64,000 nt of DNA, taken from Apiosordaria backusii (lineage: Eukaryota; Ascomycota; Sordariomycetes; Sordariales; Lasiosphaeriaceae). Shown one piece after another: positions 30,860-42,753 of the stretch. Where the stretch lies: assembly GCA_030549205.1 (NCBI GenBank), contig JAUKTV010000009.1:1240001-1304000 (forward strand), read 5' to 3'. The translations under genes were made by a program, and so were the position numbers. Below the pieces are notes generated by a model. That model did no database searches. It saw nothing but the letters and a program-made list of their open reading frames with translations, and was not told the origin of the DNA. Every line of letters begins with the position of its first letter. Position 1 is the first letter of the stretch.

Positions 30860-30870
30860 CCCACGTGGGG
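30860..30870. promoter_or_regulatory. CCCACGTGGGG E-box
   Basis: It is identical over 11 bases to the palindrome at 13119-13130. No flanking gene starts close by, so its role is unclear. Confidence 0.4.
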
Positions 30871-31813
30871 ATCACGGGCTCACCGGCTTTAGGAAAACAC
30901 GACAACAAATCCACCTAGTTTATTGACCGTTAAACTCCGTAGTATATATATTTATGCTGATCAGCGGATACTGGATAAGGTAGTTACCATCGTGAAAAAC
31001 TTTTCCATCTTCATTCATGCCCAACTTCTTCCCCCTTACCTAGTGCTAGTGTGAGAAAAGAACAATCAACAGAAGGTGAATGGACACGGAATATCGTCCG
31101 TGAACTAAGCCATGCCCATGTCGCCGTATCAAAGCCACAGTCAAAAACCCACCCGTCGAATTCAAACCCCGGTAAAAAGTGTAGATCTACCGCATCTCAT
31201 TCAGATGCCTGGAAAACTGCCTATTTGGGAAAATAGAGTGGGGGAACACAACGCCGGACTTTGCGCTCAGAGACCGCTGCACGACTTCAACTGGTATCTT
31301 CACGGCAGTTAAGGCCTCAAGAAGACTCAGAATCTATGATAATTCACTGTCGTACCAGAGGCAACAATTGTCAGACAGATACCCGATTCATTCTCTTGTT
31401 GTTCTCATGATAAGCAAGCCGTTATTCTTGGCTCTCGTCTTGGCTTACCTGGGTTTGCATTCCCGCTGCCCGCAGACGGGACAAGGCGGGGGGGCTAAAA
31501 AGGGGGGCGTAAACACTAAACAAGGGGGCAGAGCAAAACTAGATCTGGCGATGCGGTATGGTCGGCGGTGAAGAGTGGTTTGACCTTGTCAATTATCACG
31601 GCAAGTCCGGGCAATTGCAGACCGAAACAGTCTTGTTGTTTGTCAGAGGGTGGGAGAAGAAAAAAAAGGTGGTATTTCAAATTTGTGTTTCCATCCAAGA
31701 GCGGCTGTGTGCTTTGAAAAAGCATGGCAAAAACCGAGCACATGCAAATCACCGCTTGTTGTGAGACAATACATGTCTGTGTTATCTGTGTGACTCAAAC
31801 TTAACTCCCACCA

Positions 31814-31869
31814 CCCAAGTTCCCAAGTTCCCAAGTTCCCAAGTTCCCAAGTTCCCAAGTTCCCAAGTT
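31814..31869. repeat. CCCAAGTT octamer, seven tandem copies
   Basis: Seven perfect copies of CCCAAGTT are followed by a degenerate copy (CCCAGTTCCCTGTTCC). Because 8 is not a multiple of 3, each strand shows all three frames in turn. The minus-strand frame reading LGNLGTWELG repeats is an artefact of this. Confidence 0.9.
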
Positions 31870-32270
31870 CCCAGTTCCCTGTTCCAAATCCCAACCCATG
31901 CCGTTTCACCTTCCCAAATAAAAAGATAAGAAACAAAGACAAGTAAGACAAAAATGCTGCGAGGAATTTCACTTCCCCGATGATGAAATGTAAAACACAC
32001 ATACCAAGCTCGCTCCCAGAAATAATAAACCACAAACTGATGCAATGTTCCGCGCGCTTGTGTACCAGTAGCCAATTCCCATTTGTTCCCCAGGCCCCAA
32101 AAAATGCAGCTGACTCTCTCAAACTCCCGCAAACCCAGCACAACGCTAAAAGTTTCAGACCGTCCCGTTTCCAAATTTTATTGCCTAACCCGTGCACCGG
32201 TGTTTAATGAACCTGTAAAAGAAAACCTTGATCTCTCCGGTGATCAATCCAATGAATAATCTCTGCAATG

Positions 32271-33567
32271 TCATACAGGGGAATCTGTCGGCAGCACCAT
32301 CGATGACACTATTCGAGGCTCTGGCGTTGGCGTTGTCCTCCCTGCGGTTGGTAATTCTATCTTGACAACCGGTGATCGGGGCACCGTAAGACAAGAGGAG
32401 GAGCTCGGCCCGGGCGTGATTACGGGTACCGATAAGGCTGCTGGCGGCGGGCTCGAGATTGTGCTGTTGATGATCGTCGTCATTCCCTTCCGGAAAGCGA
32501 CAATGACGTGGCCGTTGTAGCCTCTGCAGATAACTTCGCCCCGATCGTGCCCGATCCTGCCCGGGTCTTCCGTGAATCTGATAATGGGGGATCCATCCGG
32601 TGTGTAGCCAACGAGCTTTCCTGGTACTTCGGCGTCCTCCTTTTCGCTTTCCTCGCCAAAGATGGTTTGTCTAGAAAGGGTGATTGGTTAGCCAACGGCA
32701 GGTCATAGACAGCTTCTTCCATCTCCTCCCGGGGAGCTGCATATAAGTCACATACTCTCTGCTGATTGGTAGACCGTTGAGTTCCAGGCGAGTGGAGCTG
32801 CAGTTTGACACGGCACGATGGCGGACCCTGCTGCGGCTCCTAGACCGCATCCTTTCAGCACGTCTGCGTACCGAGCTGTGAAGCGCGTGACCGATGCCGG
32901 CAACAACAAGTACGGGAGTACCAAGTGCCAATGCCCAAGGCCTGTAGGGTTGTCAGTGATAGCTTCATTTTGAAGGGACAATGTACCAAACACGTACGGG
33001 TTCTTCCTGGCGCGAACGCTGTTGTAGACCGCAAGGAGAATGCCAAAGATGGCAATGAGCGACCCAACCTGCAGCATGGTCCAAGTTGACCAGTACAGCG
33101 ACATGAGGTCCTCCCCGTCGCAAAACTGCAAGGCCAACAGGGCGTATACCTCCATGACAACGGCGACAACCGATATGCTCGAATATAGTGCGCAGACATA
33201 GAAGCACCGTTTCATCTTTTTCTTGTATGCTGGGCATCCTGGCTCCAGGTCTGAGACCTTTTCCATATCACTAGACAATAGTCAGCGCCCATCCAATTTC
33301 GCGAAAAAAAGACATGACTGACCCGCTGTATTTCCATGATGACAGAAATAGCATGGAAACAACTAGAATGAAGAGAAACCAATAGATGAAGTCAAAAGCC
33401 TGCCGGTGCAGATGTGAGGCAAACGCTGCGTAGTGTTGACATTTGATCTCGTCTCGCACAAAGGCCATGATGGGAGGTTTACCGGTGCGTCGGTAAAGAC
33501 GTTGAAGAACGAAGAACAAAATAGAAAGGGACAACAGTGAAACGGTCGAGTCGGTGAGGAAGTCCAA
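32271..33567 (-). CDS. Five-span membrane protein, unknown function
   Basis: The protein is about 367 residues. Exons are 33567-33323, 33270-32998, 32941-32756 and 32670-32271. Introns of 52, 56 and 85 nt show good signals; the last runs GTATGT...GCTAAC...TTTCTAG. Hydrophobic segments are VSLLSLSILFFVLQRLY, FDFIYWFLFILVVSMLFL, CALYSSISVVAVVMEVYALL, MLQVGSLIAIFGILLAVYN and LALGTPVLVVAGIGHAL. An Arg/Ser-rich stretch (RRRAERMRSRSRSR) follows. The tail contains KLVGYTPDGSPIIRF and GEVICRGYNGHVIVAFRKG and then a Pro/Ser/Thr-rich end. A 48-nt in-frame GT...CAG segment (32845-32798) could be a fourth intron without changing the frame. The family is not one I can name. Confidence 0.75.
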
Positions 33568-34312
33568 CGTTGAAGAAGCTAGCGTTCCAAAACTGTCTAT
33601 TCAAATGGCGCGTTGACCCTGTCATGAATATAGACCTAGGCTCGGAGCCGGGGGGAGGACTGGGACATAAATACGTATCAAAAAAAGAGGCCGGCGCTGG
33701 GCTGGGAGGGAGCATGGACGGAAGAGATAGAGTGACGTAGAAAGAAGTACACTTGAGCTGCGAGCCAAGCCCGATAGGGACACACGATTCAGATGCCGTC
33801 GCAGGCCTTCGTAATCAAGACGAAGCTGTGAGCGACACAACACCCATGGGAAAGACAGGCATGCATGGCAAGGGGGGTTGAGCGCGCGGTCATCAACTGG
33901 CGTCTGGGGAACGGGAGGCTGCTCCACCCAGTTTCTCCCTGGGTCGGGAACGCATTGTTTGGGGGTGTACGGGACCCGGGTAAGGAAGGCCGCAGAATTG
34001 CGCCTTGCACAGCAATCGATGTGAAAGGTCTTGGATCCCCATCTCGACGGTTTAGCATCCTAGATTGACATTTTGCTCCACACTCTTGGCAACCACAACG
34101 GGCTGCGGCCGATGAGGCGCCCCACGGCCGATCAACTAACGTAGCGGTAGGGAAGTTGGGCCAAGAACGTCCCGGGTCCGAAAGCGATGATCAAAGTTTC
34201 CGTGAGTCCCCGGCGCTGAGTGCCAAGCAACCTGGGTCTTGCGGATGCGCGCTGGTCGTTATTCCATCTTCATCGTCCCGCCACCTTCAACTGCCGCTTA
34301 TCTCCATGTCCC
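33568..34312. other. Intergenic region
   Basis: It holds the promoter of the five-span gene and the 3' flank of the next minus-strand gene. No gene or repeat is seen. Confidence 0.55.
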
Positions 34313-35644
34313 CTAGTTCATACCCTCCATCAGGTCCACCGAATCCAGGATCATAGACCTGCTCAATAAGTACTCCCGGAGCCAGAGATACTCCTCGCCC
34401 TCCTCCTCGCCATACCGGTGCTCCTCAGAGAAGCCAAAAGCACAGGCAATCTTGTCAAGGGCCGCTCTTTCGTCTTCATAGAGCCATCGGTGCCCCAGAG
34501 GCGTTCCTATGGCCCACGTGACCCGCTTCATCTGATCGTTCGCCGTAAAGGCCGCAACCATCCCGATTGTGCCAGTAAATCCGACATAGCAAAGGGCGCC
34601 AGCAAAGGCAATCTTGGTGGCGCTCGCATGGTCCCAGGCAGACTGGAGCTGGGCAAACTCTGAGGCTATGAGATAGAGCGCTAGGGGGATGGCGCCAGCA
34701 AGACCTGCGGGGAATAGCCCTTTCCTGATGAGCTTTGCGCGCAGATAGGATTTGGAAGAGTATGTTGCTTCCACAACTCCGATGGCAGCCTCCAGATTGT
34801 CAGCCTCGATTGCCGCGTTCAGGGCAGCCTCGGCGACAGTGGGGTCCACGGCCTTGCTTGCTTTGTCAGGATTGGACTCGATGTAACGAATGGATCCAGA
34901 CACCTGCTTAGGCGTTGGTTTGCTGGCGTAAAGACCCAAGACTTGTGGCAGTGTCTGCGGTCTGCCAAGGCGAGCCTGAAGTCGAACATATTCCTCCAAC
35001 ACTTGCGGAGTGATAACAACCGCGGGATGGGCGACGATCGCATATGCCGCTTCCGAAACCTTGTCGACAACGTCCTCCGGCCGTAGTACAGAATCCACCT
35101 GAGAAGCGTTAAATTGCCGAGCCTTTGCAGCATCACCCTCTAAACCCAAGAGTCGCGAGACAGGTCTATCTTCGGCCGCAGCAACGGCAGAGTGACTGGT
35201 CTGGGTATCTGCTGCTTGCCTGACATCCGTTTGCGCACAAGATCGCAGCGCTGTGAGCGTCATGTGCTCAGAGGGAATGCCCGAATGGGCAGTGAATGCC
35301 TTGGTGATACGGTCAACGGCAGCCATGATCTCTTCCAAATCTGGCACATCCTGGTCCTCCACTGCTGTGCTGGCCTCGGCGGAGCTGCTTGGCGAGGCGC
35401 TTGGGTTCTGGGGACTTTGCGGTGTCTGTTGGCGTTTTGCTTTTAAACATGTCTGTGAAGTCACAAACGAGCGGGTGGCGATCGTCCATGTAGGGTTTGG
35501 TGGTGGTAACTTGGCCAAGTGTCTGCTGGGATGTAGTGTCACGAAGCTACGCTTGGCAGTACGCATCGATTGTCTGCCAGAGACAAGCTCACAAGCCCGG
35601 CAGAGTTGCAGGCCCAGCCCGGCTTGGTACGGCCGACGGAGCAT
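34313..35644 (-). CDS. Predicted mitochondrial membrane protein, unknown function
   Basis: A single exon encodes 443 residues. The N-terminus (MLRRPYQAGLGLQLCRAC, then RTAKRSFVTLHPSRHLAK) is rich in Arg/Ser with no acid, fitting an imported mitochondrial protein. A long helical middle has repeat-like antiparallel helices (LEEYVRLQARLGRPQTLPQV, AEAALNAAIEADNLEAAIGV), reminiscent of PPR/TPR arrays. Two transmembrane segments follow: GLAGAIPLALYLIASEF and KIAFAGALCYVGFTGTIGMV. The C-terminus has a conserved-looking GTPLGHRWLYEDERAALDKI and EEYLWLREYLLSRSMILD. I recall similar proteins across filamentous fungi, without a function. The helical-repeat plus membrane layout suggests a role in mitochondrial gene expression or complex assembly; that is inference only. 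Confidence 0.8.
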   Translation of the reverse strand: MLRRPYQAGLGLQLCRACELVSGRQSMRTAKRSFVTLHPSRHLAKLPPPNPTWTIATRSFVTSQTCLKAKRQQTPQSPQNPSASPSSSAEASTAVEDQDVPDLEEIMAAVDRITKAFTAHSGIPSEHMTLTALRSCAQTDVRQAADTQTSHSAVAAAEDRPVSRLLGLEGDAAKARQFNASQVDSVLRPEDVVDKVSEAAYAIVAHPAVVITPQVLEEYVRLQARLGRPQTLPQVLGLYASKPTPKQVSGSIRYIESNPDKASKAVDPTVAEAALNAAIEADNLEAAIGVVEATYSSKSYLRAKLIRKGLFPAGLAGAIPLALYLIASEFAQLQSAWDHASATKIAFAGALCYVGFTGTIGMVAAFTANDQMKRVTWAIGTPLGHRWLYEDERAALDKIACAFGFSEEHRYGEEEGEEYLWLREYLLSRSMILDSVDLMEGMN

Positions 35645-36743
35645 GGCTGCGGGATGCGCGGGGAAGGTTTAAGTCTTTTTCTCGGTCTTGAAGCTGTCTG
35701 GCGCGCCGTCCCCAACACGGGCTCCTTTTCCCCAGACGGATGGTGGCCTGGATGCTGAGAAGTTGCCAATTGGTGGTAAACGGTATGGGGGTAGCTAAAT
35801 GTAGCTGGGGGAAGTAATGTACAAGAGGGCATTAAAGAACAAAACCCTATCAGAAGTGAGGTTGAATCTTGGTGTTGCAGTCAAAAGAGAGCTCTCTGGG
35901 CTAAAGAAGATGGTGCAGATCCGTGCATTGGTGTTGAAGCGACCGGGGTGTGGTCAAGCTTCCCCTCCCCGATTGAGCGAAAACCCCCACTGTATGCACC
36001 TTGCTGGCTAGGACGTGCATATAACGGGGTGGAATCGGTGAGTCTGGGGGAAACAGCCAACTGTAGGTGCTTTTTCGTACAGCACTTTTATACTGAGATG
36101 GGAATTTCAGGAGCAGATCAACAATCTGGGGTCTTTGAAACCAGCTCAGAGCGTCTTAGGCCGCTGTGTACCAAGTATGTACCACTGGCCAGGATAATTA
36201 GCCATCAGATTTCGGATGCCGTAGAATCAAATGTTTAACACTTGATTACTTTATATCACCATGTACTGTCTCAAAACTAGTTGTACCGGAATAACTCGGG
36301 TTTCCTTGGGAATGGGAGGCTACATCTGTATGTTTTGCTAAGTTTTTTCCTGCAAGTTGAGTTGCATATAGGCAGTGCCAAGTCTAGACTGGTGTGGCTT
36401 GACTTATTCACCAGTGGGCTCGTAATCTTATCTGCTGGAGTGCTGAGCCACACTGCCCAGGAGTGACGCAGTACATACTGCCCCCGACCATCTTACGCCA
36501 ACCATCCAAGGCAGTCGCACTTCAACCATCAACCGCTTCATTGTCCGTCCAAGAGGGGCATTTTCTGAAGCCGTATCGTTTTTACCGCCGTTTCCCCCCG
36601 GACTGACTACCAGACACTAGCGTAACCGTCATTTGCTGTCTTGATTCCGCGCCCTTCCAAATCTTGAGCTTACACGCCGATCGTCCCGTTCCAGCCTCGA
36701 GCCAGCCCGCTAACCTCTTCGAAATCGAGCACACGAGTCCACG
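35645..36743. promoter_or_regulatory. Divergent upstream region of the mitochondrial protein and verprolin genes
   Basis: It covers 1.1 kb between start codons. No gene is supported. Confidence 0.5.
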
Positions 36744-38234
36744 ATGCCTCCCCCTCCACCACCACCACCACCACCGCCGCCGCCCGGCTTTGGAGGCCCT
36801 CCTCCTCCTCCACCTCCTCCGCCCCCGGGAGGCGGCGCTTTGCCAGCGCGCCCACCAGGTGGCTTGCCGAATAGGGTACGTTGGTAGAGACACACTCTGG
36901 AAAGAATAATCGCTGATGGTTTCAAAAGGGTGCACTACTTCAAGATATCGGCAAGGGGAAGGCTCTGAAGAAAACAGTTACGAACGATCGATCGGCTCCA
37001 GCAATTAGCAAGGTATCTGGAGGTGGCGGTCCTGGGCCATCTTCTCTCGGCGCACCTCCTGTTCCTGGCCTACCCAAAGCTCCCGGCGGTCTCGCCCCCC
37101 CTTTGCCCGGAAATCGTGGGAGGAGTAATAGCGATCAGAGCGACAGGCACCGACAGGCACCAAGTACAGATGGACCCCCACAACTAGCTGGCCTGTTTGC
37201 CGGGGGCATGCCAAAACTGCGCAAAACAGGTGGGGGTGTCGATACAGGTGGTAAGGCGAATCTCATTCTGAGTGTTGGATATCACTAATAGTCATCCAGC
37301 GAACCGAGAATCTTCGTATATGTCAGATCCCGAATCCTCCAAATCTGCACCAAAGCCTCCAACAATATCCGCCCCAAGACCCCCAGTAGGGGCCGCTCCA
37401 GCGATCCCAGGGAGACCATCACTACCCAGCACATCTAGCGCCCCTACTTTTAACCCATCCATTGCCAATCTTCGAAAGACAGCAAACTCTGAGGCACCGA
37501 GGCCGCTGTCATCCGCATCATCCAGAGGTCCGCCGCCACCAATCGGCAAAAAGCCACCTCCTCCACCTCCAGGCTCCCGCAAGCCTTCAGGAGCCCCTCC
37601 ACTTCCGGGCGCACCAGCACCGCCCCCGCCGTCCTCCGCACCCCCTCCCCCATCATTTTCGGCACCTTCACTTCCTCCGGCCCCGCCTCCGCCGCCCCCC
37701 TCTGCGGCTCCACGACCACCACCAGCCCCGGCCCGGTCACAACCGCCGCCACCACCTCCTTCAGCCCCGGCCCCCAACAACATTTCTCAAAGTATCGCTG
37801 CCCAAGCAGCGATTCGTGCGGCTTCCGGCGTGTCCTCTCCTGCGTCGGCACCTCCGCCGCCACCCCCTCCCTCCAATGATGCACCACGCTCGCCTGCACC
37901 ACCCCCTCCTCCTTCAGCGGCTCCAGCGCCTCCGTCTCTCAACCACTCTCCATCCAGTGCTTCGGGCCGAGCATCTGGCTATACCTCCCTGCTCGACCCA
38001 AGCAACTTCACGCTTGCACCGAATGGCGGAGGGGCCAAGACACCGAGTCCAACGCGAAATATGTCACTCTCATACGGTTCGGGGGGCGGTGGTGGCCGCT
38101 ATGTAGTACAAGACTCGAGATGGAAGTTTACTAGTGAGGAGAACTTCCCAAAGCCGAGGGATTTCGCGGGCGGTCCGAAGCGGTACCGTGCTGGTCGGGG
38201 GAGCAGTGTGCCGCTTGATTTGAGTGCTCTTTAG
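36744..38234 (+). CDS. VRP1: Verprolin / WASP-interacting protein
   Basis: The protein is about 462 residues from exons 36744-36875, 36929-37250 and 37300-38234. It starts with MPPPP and a 14-proline run. The first intron ends exactly before the WH2 actin-binding motif GALLQDIGKGKALKKTVTND, residues 45-64. A very long proline-rich region full of PPPPP profilin/SH3-binding stretches follows. The C-terminal RWKFTSEENFPKPRDF and GRGSSVPLDLSAL form the WASP/Las17-binding end. Verprolin links Las17/WASP and Arp2/3 to cortical actin patches and endocytosis. The glycine-rich open frames on the opposite strand are complements of the proline codons. Confidence 0.93.
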
Positions 38235-39053
38235 AAGGGGCAGCAGCAGCACGTATGTGGGTGATTAGTGGAGTAGTGAAACAAGCAGGAATGGTGAATA
38301 TTGCGGTATCAACAACTTGAAGGGGTCACTGGCTCAGTCAAAGGGTAGCTCACAGCGGGATAGACCACAGCAGTGGAAGTGTTCCCGTTAGTTTGGTGTG
38401 AGGAGTTAGACTCGAGGAAGGAGAGCAAATCACAGTTGGAGCATTGAATTTTCAGGTAGCATTTTGAAGAATCAATCATATTGAAACGAGGACAAGTACT
38501 GAGAGTCGACAGAAACCAATTGTGCGATCATAAGCCATGATGGTATGACTTATGCTCCTATCCCTTCATCAAACAAACATATCGGTCGATAAATGAGTGA
38601 CAAATAAAACGCCTTTCCGCAAAAAAAAAATTCCGGCTGTTGTTTCCGTCAGAGGAAGACTGATGAACTTCCTCTTCGGGGTATAAGAAATAATTAGGAA
38701 AAGCAACTGAACAATATCCAACCTATGAAAGTAAAACAAGACAGGGAAATTTAGGTAGGTAAGGACAGGAACTTGTGTAAAAGGAACACCCGGCTTGGTG
38801 AACGGGGTATCTGGGGTATCATAGGTAGCGACAGGTTGGTGTTGAGTGATGAAGCGCTTGGTATTTGGAGTGTGTGATGCGGCGGGGATAGCGGATGTTT
38901 TTGTTGCTCAAAAGAGGCTACTCTGAAGCGAGAGGGTGTTGACTTGACTAGGTGGCAGTATTTGGTGAGTAATGGGGATGATTGATGTATATGGGTGGTG
39001 AGATAGATACATTTTGGTAGATTGATGAGTCCCCTTGTCAAGAGGGTGGTCAT
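38235..39053. other. 3' intergenic region
   Basis: It holds the verprolin 3' UTR and the long 3' flank of the small minus-strand frame. Short A-runs and TAGGTAGG sequence occur near 38753. No gene is seen. Confidence 0.5.
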
Positions 39054-39188
39054 TTAGTTGCCGCCACTCGAGGTGTCGGAGGAGGAGGAAGAGGATCCTC
39101 CTTTGGGTACCTCGTAAAAGGGGTCTTCGCCGTTGTAGTCGGCGAGGTCTGAGGAGGGTTGGCGGGTCATGATGGTGGTGGAAGCCAT
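39054..39188 (-). CDS. Possible 44-residue small protein
   Basis: The start context ACAAAATGGCT is close to the fungal consensus and matches that of the 3884 gene (CAAAATGGCT). The product begins MASTTIMTRQPSSDL, contains the acidic/aromatic patch DYNGEDPFYEVPK, and ends in a Ser run and SGGN. Upstream is C/A-rich as in expressed leaders. No signal peptide or known domain is seen. It may be a genuine small protein or a chance frame; the strong start context and lack of rare codons favour coding. Confidence 0.45.
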   Translation of the reverse strand: MASTTIMTRQPSSDLADYNGEDPFYEVPKGGSSSSSSDTSSGGN

Positions 39189-42100
39189 TTTGTAGAAGTA
39201 GTATGTGGTGGTGTGGCAAAGGGTACCTAGGTTGGAAGAATTGGGTTGAGGGGATGGGTTTGAGATGTTGGTCAGTCAGGATAGAGGTGTGGATCTGAGA
39301 TGCTGTGTAGTTCTGGATAATTTCTTGCTCGTTCATGGTCTCGAGATCACGTCTTTATACCTGAGAGAACCCGATTTGAGCCGCAATACGTACCTCGATG
39401 CCCATCGATCCTCGATAACCCCACTCGCTGAACATCGTTCACATGAGCGAAACCGAACCAAATGCATATTGCAGATCGACTAGTCCGTTTATTGGCAGGG
39501 TTTGACATTGCTGCATAGAAAGTGTGCTCATTGTTGCAGCGGGTGGCATATCCCAGCTTTCTTGAACCGGGGGGGGCAAGCATGGGAGGGGACCATGGAA
39601 GGAGGGGGGCAGAAGCAAACGATCTAGAGAGGGGTTCGCCAGCTGTTCTGTTGCTTTGTATCCTGTTGAGCCTCAATTTTGGGAGAGTTTGGCGGCGCCC
39701 ACTTCTCCGGCTCTTTGTTTCCTCCTTCTCTCTCCCTGGCTGTCATGCAAGAGCTGCAGCATGCAAGCGCACACCCGCCCCAGCTTCTCCACGGCTGCGC
39801 CCAGCAACCCCAGACCGGTCCTCCGAGCTTGCAGCATTGTTTTTGCTTTTGTTTGCGAGTACCAGCTAGAGCGAATAAGAGTGATCTTATTACTCACAGT
39901 CGATAATAAAATGGTGTAGCAGGCTTCGGGTTGACGGCCAACAGCTTGACTGGGAGTATCTGAGGTAAGCAAGGCGATGTATGTGCCTAAAGCAATTTTT
40001 TTCCTGGCAGGGCTGGAGGTGTCAACCTAGACTCTATGTTCCCATGGTGGGTATATGCTTTGCGGAAGGTAGGGAAGGTAAGATGCCTTGGGTAGGGCAG
40101 ACGGGAAGACGCTGCTGCCAAGCAGTTGGCTCAATGAGGGGGGGGCATGCTTACTCACACCCTGGAAATAGTTGTCGTTTGCAAAGCACGCTTGAAGAGA
40201 TAGAAAAAGATATCATTTCTTACATCTCGAACATTGACTTTTCCTTGCGGTTGCGAGGTGTTCTATCGGGGCAGATGTTTCTCCAGACCGAACGGCGTGC
40301 AGGTGAGCGTTTTTATATCAAATTACCCCTGACTACGTGCACATGTGCCTTGCGGCTGTGCTAGAAATACGGGTCTTTTCAATTTCCAATTCCCTTTCCT
40401 AGATAGCTTCCACAAAGGAGCCTCTTCGCTCTGGAGCTTAAATCAACGACACCCCATAAACTTACAGAAAAATGACCCTATCGCACCCTTCTTGACCACG
40501 ACTTCTCCCACACGGCTTTGGTGTTGCTAAATTTCGACTTGGATGACAATGCAAGCCTCTGGAGCAGAAATGCCAGACAATATCACGATGCATTACCGGT
40601 CCGCGGGGCGCCTGTCCACCAAGACTCAAAACATATTGACCGGTGAGTATGCCGGGTGCTTTCAGTCCTCACGCGACACATTCTACGGTTGATCTCGGAG
40701 CCGGGCAATCTCTCGCCTGAATCCTCAATGCTACATCTTCTACAGACATGCGGCTCCTCTCGAGTGATCCAGGTCGGGCTCCGATGAATGACCGCCCGAC
40801 CCTCCAAGTCTCACGATAATCCACTGCCGAGGAGCCGTCTTGCACGGGTTTGCCTGCCACCTCATTGGGATGCTGCATTCGCGACACCAATTCAGATGAC
40901 CAACCGTTTGATTTGTCGCCGGTGGCCCCCGCGTTCTTGTCCAGCGCTCCGTTTGTCTGTAACATTGAATAGCATCGGCAAGTGTTGCCACGTCAATCCG
41001 GCGGCAGCAAGGCTGGCACTTTCACATTGGTCGGTGTTGTTTCGTGACAAATATCGCCGTGGGGTGTCCGATCTTGACGTTGCGTTGAACACCATCTTGT
41101 AAGTTTGGCCCAAACGAGCTGCCGTGATGGTCATGGCTGAATGGCCACTTGAACACCACAGATCTCCCCCATTGGATATCTGCAGATGCCTGCAGATGCT
41201 TCTGCAGCTATGCTATGGGAAAGATAGTCGGGAGTCAGACCGGCGTCCATAACCACCTCAGCTATCCGAGACATCACCCCTCTATCACATCATCATGTCT
41301 TCATCCGAAGCTAGAAAAGCCACTCTCCCGCTCTTTTCCCAAAGAGAGCAAGTGTGTGTCGCCTGGGCTGAGAAAAAGAAACAACAAAAAACCACTCGTT
41401 CATGACCAATGACCAATCCAGAAAGTACTCAGAGTTCAAGCAATGTTGCGGAGCCGGGAGCCCCGCTCCCGTCGAGCAGAAGTTCCCCCCGCAATTTGCT
41501 CCAAGCCGCTTAGGTTATCGCCAGACTGTTTTTGGAGGCTCAAATGTTGTATAGGGTAGCAAATCGGTCGTAAGGATCATGAGAGAGGGGTGGCAACTAG
41601 ATATCCAAGAAGGAAAGTAGGTGAGCGAGTTTCCTAAAAGAGAAGCACGGCAGAGCTGTATCGACCTGGCACGGACTCAGGCACGTGTTTGATTCCGGCG
41701 GCTGATGAATGTCGTGGATTTTATGATGCCTCAGGAAGGACATCGTGCTTGCCCTTATTATCAGGCAAAACTCTTCATCAAAAGGCATGGCATGGCTTCT
41801 TCCGCCTTCCCCAGATTTGCCCGGCCCGTCGTTGGGCAAGAGCCGCCCGAAAACGAGAAGTTGCCTAGTACTGCCGTCCTCCTCTAGCTGTTGATGACGT
41901 CTGCGCCCGAATCACATCCTCCCACTGACGGCAAGCCCGGAGGGATGCTTGTGTGTAATTCTCAGTACGTCTACCCGGTCCCTAAAGACACAAGTCGTTG
42001 CAAAGCCCGCAGCTGAGAAGTCTTTCAGGTTGCATCTCTGAATCGTCTCAGATCTCCAACTGCTGGTGATGAAAGCGCAGGAAGCTGCCTCTTTGAAAGA

Positions 42101-42753
42101 CTTCTCCAATCTTATCGTTATCGCACCTGATTGCTGCGCTATCCCTGTCTAATCAGCAAACCATCGCGTCATTGGCAGAAAGCGTGCCCTGTCCAGCAGA
42201 CAAGAGAGTGGGGACTGAAATGCTGGAGGGCAGCGAATGAGATTGCACAATGCCCCGGGATGACCTTCCCACTGGCTCTCAAACAGGCTAGTCTGGTCAC
42301 GCCCACCAGCCCACGCCCAATCCAGGCTTCACGGCTGCCACTGGCACGCTCCCGCCCGTCCGCCAAGCTTCAGCCAACCCGGCGCATGCTCACCCATCGA
42401 GGCTGGGACAAAGACGACAAAGCCTCAACAGTTACCTGCTCTGTCCAGGACGGCGACTGCGACAGTGTTGTCAGTACTCTGCTTCATCCAACACATCCAC
42501 AATATCTGGCACCGGGTGTCACACATCAACTCATTCCCCGCACCGGTCGTTTGTTCATCGAACCATCCTGTCAGACCGGTCGTCTCCTTGTTCGTGGCTC
42601 CACTTTCCGGGGCGGGGACCAGCCAAGGGGGACAGCTCTCACCAAAAGGGAGCGCGCCGTAGACCAACAACACGGGCTACAACTTGACAACAAATTATCA
42701 CCCATTTGATAGACCTGCTGTTCGTCCACTAATCAACTTGGCTCGCGTTTACG
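39189..42753. other. 3.6-kb region without a supported gene
   Basis: The left part is the presumed promoter of the small frame at 39054 and the right end the promoter of the 42754 gene. I looked for spliced genes and found none with a recognisable domain. Overlapping frames at 40580-41110 and 42131-42709 lack consistent composition. Confidence 0.45.

Larger units (their letters stand above)
29671..32270. other. 2.6-kb intergenic region
   Basis: No gene is supported. It holds the CHORD 3' UTR, a CCCACGTGGGG site (30860-30870), and an octamer repeat (31814-31869). The last few hundred bases hold the 3' UTR of the membrane-protein gene ending at 32271. Short frames here have no domains. Confidence 0.5.

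Noticed and set aside
37292..37783. Glycine-rich minus-strand frame
   Set aside because: Complement of the verprolin proline codons.
42131..42709. 192-codon plus-strand frame before the 42754 gene
   Set aside because: No domain, ends just before a well-supported gene start; probably leader or promoter.
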